Assembly: GCF_003852545.1 (NCBI RefSeq) | Contig: NZ_QAJR01000043.1 | Coordinates: forward strand, 1-39,627 | Length of the DNA stretch: 39,627 nt | Reading direction: 5' to 3' | DNA from: Acidovorax sp. FJL06 | GTDB lineage: Bacteria; Pseudomonadota; Gammaproteobacteria; Burkholderiales; Burkholderiaceae_C | Shown here: positions 16,346-24,037 of the stretch, piece by piece | Layout: every line of letters begins with the position of its first letter | Numbering within the stretch: the stretch's first letter is position 1 | The notes under the pieces: generated by a model | Database searches by the model: none | What the model was told of the DNA's origin: nothing | The model's input: only the letters and a program-made list of their open reading frames with translations | Translations under genes and position numbers: made by a program

Positions 16346-17827
16346 TCAGGGGCAGGTGCCGATCACGTAGTAGTTGGTGCTGGTCTGCTTCAAGGTGGTG
16401 GTCACAAACACGTTCCACAGCCCCATGTTCTGGTTGGAACCGTTGGCGTAGGTGTAGCCGCCCTGCTGATAAGCGCGGCCAGCCTGCACATGCGCATAGT
16501 TGGTGGCCGTGGTGCAGGTGGCCGTGCCGCCCGATGCCGCCAGCGTGGTGCCCGATGCGGCCGTGGACGTGGCGCCCTCGGCCCCGTTGGCATCGGCGGC
16601 GCGCACCGTCCAGCTGTAGGTGGTGGACGCGGCCAGGCCAGTGTCGGTGTAGCTGGTGGCCGTCACGGGCAGCGCGTTGACCTTGTTGGCGTTGCGGTAG
16701 ACGTTGTAGCTGGCCGCGCCAGTGACTGCGGCCCAGCCGATGGCCATGCTGCTGGCCGTGGCACCCGAGGTGCTCACGCCCGTGGGGGCCGGCAGGGCGA
16801 CGGGGTCAGGAGGCGTGGTGCCGCCGGTGCCGCTGGAGAGGCGGTCCACCATGGCCTTGATGGCGGCCATCTGCGGGCCGGACTTCTTGGAATAGTTGGC
16901 GCTGTCATAACCCCACCAGTCCCAGCAGCTGTTGGTGGCGGCGGTGCTGGTTTGCGGGTACAGCATCACGATGTTGTTGCTGTCGGCCCAACGGTTGTAG
17001 CCCGTGTTGCGCACGTACTGCTGCTGGACATCGGTAATGTTCTGCTTGCAGCCATGCAACACCACATGCAGTTTGCAGGTGGCACTGCCGCCGGCCTGGC
17101 AGGCCTGCGGCACATAGGCCCAGCCCGTGGTGGCCATGCCATGGTTGGTGATGAACTCGCTCTGGTTGAACTCGATGTAATTGCCGGTGGGCAAGGTCGC
17201 GTTGTTGCGAGCATTCAACGTGCCGTACAGGTGCTGCAGCATGGCGCCGGCCAGGTCGAAGTTGCAGTTGCTGATGTAGGGCGCGCCCTTGGTGGAGCAG
17301 GCGTTGCCGTAGTCGTCCGTCACCATGGCGTGCTCGGCCGCGATGTCTTTCTTGTAGACCACATTGGCGGCGGGCACAAAGCTGTTGTAGTAGGTGCGCA
17401 GGGCGTCCATCCCACCCGTTTTGACCACGCTGTCGAGCGTGCCCGAGAACAGGTAGACCCTGGAGTTCTGCAGGTTGGCCACGGGGTCGATGCTGCCCTG
17501 GCTGGCCCAGGTGTTGGTGGTGCTGACCAGCGTGCTGGTGGGGATGCCTGCGGGGCTGGCCATGCAGCGCCCCGTGGCGTTGGTCACCGAACCTTCGGCG
17601 CAATAGAACGGGCCGCCCGCGACCACGCCAGCGCCCTTGGCAAACGTGGCCGAATACGCCACGTGCAATTGCACGGCCATGAAGCCGCCCGAGGACAGGC
17701 CGGACACGGTGGTCTGTGTCTTGTCGATCTTGAGTGCGGGCAGGTTGACGGCGGCAAGGGCGCCGCCCGTGCCACACAGTGCCATCGCAGCCCCTGCTGC
17801 AGCCGCCCGGATGAAATTGAAAGCCAT
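16346..17827 (-). CDS. phaZ: extracellular PHB depolymerase, type 2
   Basis: A 493-residue secreted poly(3-hydroxybutyrate) depolymerase. The signal peptide ends at about residue 26 (GALAA). The catalytic domain (about 30-335) is of type 2, with the lipase box GLSSGG near its N-terminus. The proposed triad is Ser45, Asp132 (FSGTLDS) and His166 (AEHAMVTD), and VVLHGCKQN (255-263) is the conserved oxyanion-type block. After a Thr/Pro linker comes a fibronectin type III module (about 346-430), then a C-terminal substrate-binding module (about 438-493) with NYAHVQAGRA and MGLWN. The chosen ATG has GGAG upstream. It is flanked by hairpins on both sides and lies between the first binding protein and livG. 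Confidence 0.95.
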   Translation of the reverse strand: MAFNFIRAAAAGAAMALCGTGGALAAVNLPALKIDKTQTTVSGLSSGGFMAVQLHVAYSATFAKGAGVVAGGPFYCAEGSVTNATGRCMASPAGIPTSTLVSTTNTWASQGSIDPVANLQNSRVYLFSGTLDSVVKTGGMDALRTYYNSFVPAANVVYKKDIAAEHAMVTDDYGNACSTKGAPYISNCNFDLAGAMLQHLYGTLNARNNATLPTGNYIEFNQSEFITNHGMATTGWAYVPQACQAGGSATCKLHVVLHGCKQNITDVQQQYVRNTGYNRWADSNNIVMLYPQTSTAATNSCWDWWGYDSANYSKKSGPQMAAIKAMVDRLSSGTGGTTPPDPVALPAPTGVSTSGATASSMAIGWAAVTGAASYNVYRNANKVNALPVTATSYTDTGLAASTTYSWTVRAADANGAEGATSTAASGTTLAASGGTATCTTATNYAHVQAGRAYQQGGYTYANGSNQNMGLWNVFVTTTLKQTSTNYYVIGTCP

Positions 17828-17868
17828 GTTGTCTTGTCTCCAAATATTTTTGAGAAAAACCGACCCAG

Positions 17869-17887
17869 CCCCCGTGTAATCCGGGGG
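17869..17887 (-). promoter_or_regulatory. 5' leader hairpin of phaZ
   Basis: CCCCCG and CGGGGG arms with a 7-nt loop lie about 42 bp before the phaZ ATG, with a T-run 8-12 bp further on the minus strand. It could shape mRNA stability or give weak termination. Confidence 0.4.
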
Positions 17888-17902
17888 TTCATGCATCAAT
17901 TC

Positions 17903-17929
17903 ACTGGAAAAAGAGGGGCGGCCGCCCCT
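17903..17929 (-). terminator. intrinsic terminator before phaZ
   Basis: The palindrome AGGGGCGGCCGCCCCT (17914-17929) folds as GGGGC-GGCC-GCCCC and is followed on the minus strand by TCTTTTT. It comes after the binding-protein gene and should reduce read-through into phaZ. A second hairpin, CAGGAC-GGTG-GTCCTG (17951-17966), precedes it. Confidence 0.65.
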
Positions 17930-18010
17930 GCGGGATGAACCCCGAAGGAGCAGGACGGTGGTCCTGTCCGACGGGCCTCGCTAACTCGCTATCGGAATCG
18001 AAAGACCGGC

Positions 18011-19204
18011 TTATCGCTTGTTGCGAATCGGCACGTTCATTTCTTCAGGCTTGATCTCGCGCACCAGCTCGGGCACGCCCCAGGCAAACGCCGGGTCCAC
18101 CTTGATCTTGAAGTGGTACATGCTCTGCATGGCCTGGTGGTCTTCCTTGCGGAAGGTCATCTTGCCCTTGGGCGTGTCAAAACTCATGCCTTCCATGGTC
18201 TTGATGAGCTTGTTGGTGTTGGTGTCGCCGCCCGTGGCCTTGAGCGCCGTGACCAGCGCCATGGCCGAGCTGAAACCACCGGCAGTGAAGAAGTCCGGCG
18301 GGGTCTTGAACTCCTTGTAGTGCGCGGCCACCAGGGCTTCGTTCACGGGGTTCTTGGGGATGCCGAAGTAGTAGTACGTCGCGCCTTCCATGCCGGGGAA
18401 GTTCTTGTAGCTGGCCATGGCCGGCAGGATGTTGCCGCCCGTGGCGATCTCGATGCCGTAGCGCTTGAGGTCCAGGTCAGCGATCTTGAACGGGTTGCCC
18501 GCGCCGGCCCAGATGATGAAGATGACCTTGCGGCCGGGCACATCCTTGAGCTTGTCGATCAGGCGCTGGGCACCGGCGGTGAAGTCGGTGGTGGTGGTGG
18601 GCAGGTATTCCTCGTGCACCAGCTTGGCGTTCTTGAGCGCGTCCTTGAAGGCCTTCACGCCGTCGCGGCCGAAGGCATAGTCCTGCGCCAGCGTGGCCAC
18701 CGTCACGCCGGCCTTGTCAATGGCCACGGCGTTGGAGATCGCGTCCTGGCTGCTGTTGCGGCCGGTGCGGAAGATGTACTTGTTCCACTTGTCGCCGGTG
18801 ATGGCGTCGGCCACGGCGGGCTCGACCAGCAGGATCTTCTTGTATTCCTCGGCCACGGGCAGCAGGGCCAGCGCCACGCCGCTGGACGTGGGGCCCACGG
18901 CGATGTCGGCCTTGTCATCCGAGTAAGCCGAGGCCAGCAGGCTCTTGCCCAGGTCGGGCTTGCCCTGGTCGTCCTTCTCGATCACGACGAGCTTCTTGCC
19001 ATTGACGGTCATGCTGCCACCGGTGGCGTAGTTCAGACCCATCAGCAGGCCCGTTTGGGTCTGCTTGCCGTAGGCCTCCAGCGGGCCGGTCTTGCTGTAG
19101 ACGTGCGCAATGCGGATCTCGCCGGTCTGGGCGAATGCGGGGGCGGAAAGCGTGGCGGCGGTAACGGCAGCGGTGGCGAGGGTGACCAGAGTGCGACGGT
19201 GCAT
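18011..19204 (-). CDS. ABC transporter ligand-binding protein (first)
   Basis: A 397-residue periplasmic type I binding protein of the LivK/HAAT class, first gene after the sigma-54 promoter. The start is the ATG at 19204 with AGGAG 8 nt upstream. The signal peptide ends at about residue 25 (APAFA). A TTG codon at 19252 in the same frame is not the start because the frame there runs through the promoter itself. Mature landmarks are IAHVYSKTGPLEAYGKQTQ, VGPTSSGVALALLPVAEE and TLAQDYAFGRDGV. Its position before phaZ suggests it captures a depolymerisation product, but ligand specificity cannot be read from the sequence. Confidence 0.93.
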   Translation of the reverse strand: MHRRTLVTLATAAVTAATLSAPAFAQTGEIRIAHVYSKTGPLEAYGKQTQTGLLMGLNYATGGSMTVNGKKLVVIEKDDQGKPDLGKSLLASAYSDDKADIAVGPTSSGVALALLPVAEEYKKILLVEPAVADAITGDKWNKYIFRTGRNSSQDAISNAVAIDKAGVTVATLAQDYAFGRDGVKAFKDALKNAKLVHEEYLPTTTTDFTAGAQRLIDKLKDVPGRKVIFIIWAGAGNPFKIADLDLKRYGIEIATGGNILPAMASYKNFPGMEGATYYYFGIPKNPVNEALVAAHYKEFKTPPDFFTAGGFSSAMALVTALKATGGDTNTNKLIKTMEGMSFDTPKGKMTFRKEDHQAMQSMYHFKIKVDPAFAWGVPELVREIKPEEMNVPIRNKR

Positions 19205-19235
19205 GGCGATGTCTCCTGTTGTGATGCCTGAACAT

Positions 19236-19251
19236 TGCACAGTTCGTGCCA
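19236..19251 (-). promoter_or_regulatory. sigma-54 (-24/-12) promoter
   Basis: On the minus strand: TGGCACG-AACT-GTGCA. The -24 element is exact and the -12 element differs from TTGCA only in the first T. The GG and GC dinucleotides are 12 bp apart, as RpoN requires. Start of transcription is expected near 19225, about 20 bp before the binding-protein ATG. The gene just upstream encodes a sigma-54 activator. Confidence 0.88.
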
Positions 19252-19323
19252 ACGCACAAACCGTTGATTTCTATGAAACTTTTGCTGACACCTTGAATGC
19301 GATGTCCAAATTAAATACAGTTG

Positions 19324-19357
19324 ATTTGATCAAATTTCAGACATTTGCCTGAAATTT
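19324..19357. promoter_or_regulatory. palindromic activator-site candidates upstream of sigma-54 promoter
   Basis: AAATTTCAG (19332-19340) and CTGAAATTT (19349-19357) are perfect 9-bp inverted arms around an 8-bp spacer. The 12-bp palindrome ATTTGATCAAAT (19324-19335) overlaps one arm. They lie about 75-105 bp upstream of the -24 element, the usual range for enhancer sites. The right arm overlaps the stop codon of the activator gene. A terminator role is less likely as no T-run follows. Confidence 0.6.
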
Positions 19358-20867
19358 ATTCAGGGTTTTCCAGACGTCCATAAAGCGTGGCGCGCGAGAT
19401 GCCCAGTTGCCGCGCCGTGGCCAGCTTGTTGCCGCCATGGGCTTTGAGGGTGGCCGCGATGGCTTTGCGCTCCAGCTCGGCCACCTGTTCGGACAGGGGG
19501 CGCAGGTAGCGGCTTTCGTCGTCGGCGTCGGCCGCGTGGACCGGGTCCTGCACGGGCGCGGGGGCGGCGGGCTCCACGCCGGCCTCGCGCAGCACGCGCT
19601 CCAGCTGCGCCGCGTCGATGGACGGGGAATCGCTGCGCATCACCGCCTGCTCCAGCACGTTGCGCAGCTCGCGGATGTTGCCGCGCCAGGGCTGGCCCGC
19701 CAGCAGCGCCAGCGCCTCGGGCAGCAGCTCGGGCGGCGGCGTGCCATTGCGCAGCGCCAGGTCTTCGCCCAGGGCCTCGACCAGCGCGGGGATATCGCCG
19801 CGCCGCACGCGCAGCGGCGGCACCCGCACGGGCAGCACATGCAGGCGGTAGAACAAGTCTTCGCGGAACTTGCCCTCGCGCACCAGCGCCGCCAAATCGC
19901 GCGAGGTGGCGGCCAGGATGCGCACATTGAAAGGCACGAGCTTGTTCGACCCCAGGGGCTCGATCTCGCCCTCTTGCAAGGCCCGCAGCAGCTTGGCCTG
20001 CAGGCTCTGGGGCATGTCGCCGATTTCGTCGAGGAACAAGGTGCCGCCGTCGGCCAGCTTGAACTTGCCATCGCGCCCCTTGCGGTCGGCGCCGGTGTAG
20101 GCACCCGGGGCCACGCCAAAGAACTCGGCTTCGAGCAGGGTGTCGGGCACGGCGGCGATGTTCACGCTCACAAACGGGCCGCTCGCGCGGCTGGATGCCG
20201 CGTGGATGGCGTGGGCCAGCAACTCCTTGCCGGTACCGGTCTCGCCCAGCAGCAGCACGGGGCTGGTGGACTGCGCCGCACGCCGCGCCTGGCGCTTGAC
20301 CTCGGCGGCGGCGGGGCTGGAGCCGATGAAGCTCGCAAAAGTGTATTTGGCACGCCGCTCGCCATCACCCGCCACGGCCAGCGAGCGGCTGCGCTGGCTG
20401 GCCAGCTCGCGCCGCGCATCGTCCAGGTCGCGCTGCAGCAGCGCAAACTTGCTGATGAGGGGTTGCAGCGTGGTCTCGGGGTGGTCGAACAGCACGATGC
20501 CGATGGCGCCGATCACGCGGTCGGCGTCGTCGCGCAGCGGGATGCGGCTGACCACAAAGGTGCCGGCCTTGTTGGTAAGCAGGTCGATGAGCACAGGCTG
20601 GCCAGTCTCCAGCACGCGGCGCATCTGGGTGTTGGGGATCACCTCTTCCACCGTGCGGCCCACGAACTGGTCCACCGACGAAAACCCCAGGTCGGGCAGA
20701 AACCGCTGGTAGCCCTCATTCACCCACACGATGCGCCCGCTGCGGTCCACCAGGAACATGCCCTGGCTGACGCTGGAGAACAGCTGGAACATGGAGCGTG
20801 CCGCCAGTTCCAGAATGCCCTGGGCATCCAGTGGCAGGGCGGGGGCGTCGTCAACAAGCAAGGGCAT
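19356..20867 (-). CDS. PAS/AAA+/Fis sigma-54-dependent activator
   Basis: A 503-residue bacterial enhancer-binding protein. An N-terminal PAS sensor domain (about 20-130) is followed by the AAA+ domain with Walker A GETGTGKE (208-215), the sigma-54 contact loop GAYTGA (255-260, a common variant of GAFTGA) and Walker B TLFLDEIGD (276-284). The C-terminal Fis-type helix-turn-helix is at about 466-500. No receiver domain is present, so a small-molecule or redox signal through the PAS domain is likely. The start is uncertain: the ATGs at 20867 and 20936 both lack a clear ribosome site. The sigma-54 promoter just downstream is the obvious target. Confidence 0.93.
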   Translation of the reverse strand: MPLLVDDAPALPLDAQGILELAARSMFQLFSSVSQGMFLVDRSGRIVWVNEGYQRFLPDLGFSSVDQFVGRTVEEVIPNTQMRRVLETGQPVLIDLLTNKAGTFVVSRIPLRDDADRVIGAIGIVLFDHPETTLQPLISKFALLQRDLDDARRELASQRSRSLAVAGDGERRAKYTFASFIGSSPAAAEVKRQARRAAQSTSPVLLLGETGTGKELLAHAIHAASSRASGPFVSVNIAAVPDTLLEAEFFGVAPGAYTGADRKGRDGKFKLADGGTLFLDEIGDMPQSLQAKLLRALQEGEIEPLGSNKLVPFNVRILAATSRDLAALVREGKFREDLFYRLHVLPVRVPPLRVRRGDIPALVEALGEDLALRNGTPPPELLPEALALLAGQPWRGNIRELRNVLEQAVMRSDSPSIDAAQLERVLREAGVEPAAPAPVQDPVHAADADDESRYLRPLSEQVAELERKAIAATLKAHGGNKLATARQLGISRATLYGRLENPE

Positions 20868-20940
20868 CTGTGGATGGTAGCGCGGCAGGGATGCGCAAAC
20901 GGGGCCTGGTGGGCGGGTTGCCGGCGCCAGGTCCATGCGA

Positions 20941-21000
20941 TTTGCTACAAAATAGAGAGCACATTGCGCTCTACCATCAAGCGCTATCGCCCATTTTCAG
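20941..21000. repeat. dispersed AGCGCTT...GCGCTA repeat, copy B
   Basis: A second copy of the imperfect palindromic element, aligning ungapped with copy A at 18 of 29 core positions (ATTGCGCT ... GCGCTATCGCC). It lies between the activator gene and the DUF2325 gene and overlaps the last codons of the latter. Local GC is lower than the flanks. Confidence 0.65.
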
Positions 21001-21712
21001 TCACATCCTCTGCCGCATGCACGGATGCCCCTGCCACACCTGCGGCCGGCAGCTGCGGCGCAGCGGCCATGCGCAAGACCACCATGGGCTGGATGGTGGC
21101 CAGCGCCTGGGCCTCGCGCACCGCCAGGGGCTGGTCCACCAGGATGCAGGGCTTGCCCGTGCGGCGGCAATGGTCCTGCACGCGCCAGTATTCGTCGTGG
21201 CTGATGCAGCCCGTCTGGCAGATCACGAGGTCGGCTGCGGCCAGGTTGGCGTCGAGGGCCGAATTCTCGGTCTCCCCGACCTCCTCGGAACGCAAGGCGC
21301 GGTTGCCGCTCACCCGGCGTTCTGGCGCCTCGCCCATGGAAGACACGGTGGCCGCCAGCGCACGCCCCTGCTCCGGGGCGCCGACCGCAGAGGCGCCCCC
21401 CTCTGCCGCAGCCTGGCGCCAGCGCAGGCATTCCCGCGACAAGGCGGCGATGCGCTCTGCCAACAAACCGATGTGCCGTGCCATGGCCTTGCGGCGCGGC
21501 AAACCGGGGCTGGCGGCCCGCAGCTGCACCAGTTCGTCCCGGGCCACCGCCAGGCGGGTGTCACGCACCACGACGGCTCCGCGCAGGCGCACCACCTCGG
21601 CCGTCAGGGCCTCGATCTGCTGGGCCTGCGCCACCATGGCGGCGCTGCAACGCTGCTGCGCATCGCCCAGCTGGCGGCACAGCGCCAGAAACTCCTGCGG
21701 AAGTGAATGCAT
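20984..21712 (-). CDS. DUF2325 domain protein, probably Fur-regulated
   Basis: A 242-residue cytoplasmic protein. The N-terminal half is helical and probably coiled-coil (many Gln/Glu/Arg/Leu heptads). The C-terminal DUF2325 domain carries the signature ADLVICQTGCISHDEYWRV, then CRRTGKPCILVDQP, with three conserved cysteines. The function of DUF2325 is unknown. The ATG at 21712 has AAGGGTGG upstream. A Fur-like palindrome lies 15 bp upstream of the start, so iron repression is likely. The C-terminal codons run into a dispersed repeat. Confidence 0.85.
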   Translation of the reverse strand: MHSLPQEFLALCRQLGDAQQRCSAAMVAQAQQIEALTAEVVRLRGAVVVRDTRLAVARDELVQLRAASPGLPRRKAMARHIGLLAERIAALSRECLRWRQAAAEGGASAVGAPEQGRALAATVSSMGEAPERRVSGNRALRSEEVGETENSALDANLAAADLVICQTGCISHDEYWRVQDHCRRTGKPCILVDQPLAVREAQALATIQPMVVLRMAAAPQLPAAGVAGASVHAAEDVTENGR

Positions 21713-21726
21713 GCACCACCCTTGCA

Positions 21727-21745
21727 AATAAGAACTATTCTCATT
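21727..21745. promoter_or_regulatory. Fur box candidate
   Basis: AATAAGAACTATTCTCATT is a near-perfect 19-bp inverted repeat. On the minus strand it reads AATGAGAATAG..., close to the beta/gamma-proteobacterial Fur consensus half-sites. It lies between the DUF2325 start and a short plus-strand region that ends in a strong terminator, so it could control both directions. Confidence 0.65.
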
Positions 21746-21751
21746 TTATGA

Positions 21752-21883
21752 TAGAATAAGCTCCCGTTGAGCAAGCCTCCTGGTGGGGAGGGCATCGAAG
21801 GACGTCAGAGCCCTCGGTGCCTGGCTTGTGGTGACATTGCTGCTGACCCATAAAAAAACCGCGCTGGGAGGCGCGGTTTTTTT
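21752..21883 (+). ncRNA. candidate Fur-linked small RNA
   Basis: On the plus strand just past the Fur-like box there is a -10-like TAGAAT (21752-21757). About 95 bp without a protein gene follow, then a strong terminator (21852-21883). The putative 120-nt transcript from about 21764 can fold GCCTCC with the GGAGG stretch near 21787-21791 and GCATCGA with TCGGTGC. The -35 is not clear. The terminator also serves tctA on the other strand, which weakens the case. Confidence 0.3.
21852..21883. terminator. bidirectional intrinsic terminator
   Basis: The stem ACCGCGC / GCGCGGT with a 6-nt loop is extended by seven A's on one side and seven T's on the other. It lies 20 bp past the tctA stop and can act on both strands. 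Confidence 0.9.
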
Positions 21884-21903
21884 GTTGGCGAAGGCGGTCA
21901 GGC

Positions 21904-23409
21904 TCAGGTTTGTGCCAGCGCCATCTTGCGTGCGGCCCAGCGGCGCAGCAGGCGCGGCACGATCAGCACCGCCAGCACGATGACGATCAGGGTCACCGAA
22001 CCGGGGCGCTCCAGGAAGATGGTCCACTTGCCTTCGCCAATCGACACGGCATTGCGCATCTGCGCCTCGGCCAGGGGGCCCAGGATCATGCCCACCACCA
22101 CCGGTGCGGCCGGGAAGTCGAAGCGGCGCATCACCACGCCCAGCAGGCCAATCGCATACAGCAGCACCAGGTCGAACGCGCTCTGGCGCATGCCATACAC
22201 GCCCAGGGTGGAGAACACCAGAATGCCGGCGTACAGGTACGACTTGGGAATGTTCAGCAGCTTCACCCACAGGCCCACCAGGGGCAGGTTCAGGATCAGC
22301 AGCATCACGTTGCCGATGTACATCGACGCGATCAGCGCCCACACCAGCGCACCGTTGGTGTCGAACAGCTGCGGGCCGGGCTGGATGCCGTAGTTCTGGA
22401 ACGCGCCCAGCAAAATGGCCGTGGTGTTGGACGTGGGAATGCCCAGCGTGAGCAGCGGGATCAGCGTGGCCGTGATGGCCGCGTTGTTGGCGGCCTCGGG
22501 GCCGGCCACGCCTTCGATGGCGCCCGTGGTACCGAACTCTTCCTTGTTCTTGCTCAGCTTCTTTTCTGCGGCGTAGCTCAGGAAAGTCGGGATCTCGCTG
22601 CCGCCCGCAGGCACGGTGCCAAAGGGGAAGCCAATGGCCGTGGCGCGCAGCCACGCGGGCCAGGAGCGCTTCCACTCCTCCTTGGTCATGTGGGTGCTGG
22701 TCAGGCGGTTCTGCGTTTCGTCGCTTTTGCCTTCGTACATCACGTTGTACAGCGCCTCGCCCACGGCAAACAGGCCCACGGCGATCAGCACCACCTCGAT
22801 GCCGTCCATCAGCTCGGGCACGCCCCCGGTGTAGCGCGCCTGGCCCGTGATCTGGTCGATACCGATCAGGCCCATGGCCAGGCCGACAAACAGCGCCACC
22901 ATGCCGCGCAAGGTGCTCTTGCCCAGCACCGCACTCACGGTGGTGAAGGCCAGCACCATCAGCATGAAGTATTCCGGCGGGCCCAGGCGGATGGCGTACT
23001 CGGCCACCAGGGGTGCGCAGAAGGTGACCAGCACCGTGGCGATGGTGCCCGCCACGAACGAGCCGATGGCAGCCGTGGCCAGCGCGGCACCGGCACGGCC
23101 GTTCTTGGCCATCTTGTTGCCCTCCATGGCCGTGACCATGGAGCCCGCCTCACCGGGCGTGTTCAACAGAATGGAGGTGGTGGAGCCCCCGTACATTGCG
23201 CCGTAGTAGATGCCGGCAAAGAAGATCATCGACGCCGTGGCCTCGACCTTCACGGTGATGGGCAGCAGCATGGCCACCGCCACGGCCGGGCCGATGCCGG
23301 GCAGCACGCCCACGGCGGTGCCGATCATGCAGCCCACAAAGGCCCACATCAGGTTGATGGGTGTTGCCGCCGTGGCAAAACCCTGCATCAAAAGGTTTAA
23401 CGTATCCAT
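21904..23409 (-). CDS. tctA: TctA family tripartite tricarboxylate transporter, large membrane subunit
   Basis: A 501-residue inner-membrane protein with about 11-12 hydrophobic segments. The family motifs are [17 protein letters not shown] near 34-50 and [19 protein letters not shown] near 320-340, the two inverted-repeat substrate loops. It works with TctB and the periplasmic TctC to take up citrate-like or other carboxylates using an ion gradient. It follows tctB by 12 bp and is the last gene of the tctCBA operon. Confidence 0.96.
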   Translation of the reverse strand: MDTLNLLMQGFATAATPINLMWAFVGCMIGTAVGVLPGIGPAVAVAMLLPITVKVEATASMIFFAGIYYGAMYGGSTTSILLNTPGEAGSMVTAMEGNKMAKNGRAGAALATAAIGSFVAGTIATVLVTFCAPLVAEYAIRLGPPEYFMLMVLAFTTVSAVLGKSTLRGMVALFVGLAMGLIGIDQITGQARYTGGVPELMDGIEVVLIAVGLFAVGEALYNVMYEGKSDETQNRLTSTHMTKEEWKRSWPAWLRATAIGFPFGTVPAGGSEIPTFLSYAAEKKLSKNKEEFGTTGAIEGVAGPEAANNAAITATLIPLLTLGIPTSNTTAILLGAFQNYGIQPGPQLFDTNGALVWALIASMYIGNVMLLILNLPLVGLWVKLLNIPKSYLYAGILVFSTLGVYGMRQSAFDLVLLYAIGLLGVVMRRFDFPAAPVVVGMILGPLAEAQMRNAVSIGEGKWTIFLERPGSVTLIVIVLAVLIVPRLLRRWAARKMALAQT

Positions 23410-23421
23410 GACATGCAGGCT

Positions 23422-23940
23422 TTACAGCCACCCCGTGTTGGTCAGGCCGGGCAGGTTGATGGCCAGCAGTTGCGTAAACATCCAGTACACCGGGGCCGCT
23501 ACCGCGATACCGATGAAGGAATCCTTGATCCAGGCCTGCAGGCGCAGGTCCAGCTCACCCTCTGAACTCTTGAAGCCCCGCACCGACAGCACAAAGCACA
23601 GCGCGCAGCTGAGGATGAAGCCCAGGGTCGTGATGAGCAGGGCATTGAGCAGCAGGCCGGCCGACACCCAGATGAAGCCCTTCCAGTGGGCGCGTTCATC
23701 GCCCGAGCCTTCTTCGAGTTCGCGGAACCCGCCCGTCAGCGCGTGCACCACGCACAGCACGCCGCAGACCAGGATGGCAATGCTGACCACCCAGGGGAAG
23801 AAGTTGGGGCCCACGCCGCCATAGCCGGCCTCGGAACTGACCGAACTGGCCCCCCAGGCCAGCAGCAGAGCAAGCGCAACCAGGCCCACCCCGATCAGGG
23901 TCTGCAAGGGCTTGGAGCGCGACGAATGTTGTTGTGTCAT
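23422..23940 (-). CDS. tctB: TctB family transporter, small membrane subunit
   Basis: A 172-residue membrane protein with four hydrophobic segments (about 15-35, 45-68, 90-110, 115-160), as in the TctB family. GVGPNFFPWVVSIAILVCG is typical of the first half. It sits between tctC and tctA. The tctC-tctB gap is 97 bp and contains a GC hairpin and the AACCAACC motif. Confidence 0.93.
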   Translation of the reverse strand: MTQQHSSRSKPLQTLIGVGLVALALLLAWGASSVSSEAGYGGVGPNFFPWVVSIAILVCGVLCVVHALTGGFRELEEGSGDERAHWKGFIWVSAGLLLNALLITTLGFILSCALCFVLSVRGFKSSEGELDLRLQAWIKDSFIGIAVAAPVYWMFTQLLAINLPGLTNTGWL

Positions 23941-23956
23941 GTTTTTTCCTTCGCAC

Positions 23957-23972
23957 TAACCAACCAACCAAC
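23957..23972. repeat. AACCAACCAACC motif, copy 2
   Basis: TAACCAACCAACCAAC, preceded by GCAC, repeats the motif at 12491-12502. Both copies sit in an intercistronic gap of a minus-strand transporter operon, between a GC-rich hairpin and the next ribosome site. Confidence 0.7.
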
Positions 23973-23976
23973 GCGC

Positions 23977-24027
23977 GGCGCTACTGCCGCCCGCCCCGTA
24001 AGGCTGCGGGGGGGTGGCTGCAGCGCC
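23977..24027 (-). terminator. long GC hairpin in tctC-tctB gap
   Basis: Arms GGCGCT and AGCGCC, with further TGCC/GGC and CCCCG/CGGGG pairing inside, form an interrupted stem-loop about 10 bp past the tctC stop. With no T-run it is probably an mRNA-protecting or partially terminating structure, allowing higher expression of the binding protein than of the membrane subunits. Confidence 0.5.
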
Positions 24028-24037
24028 AGGCTAAAGA

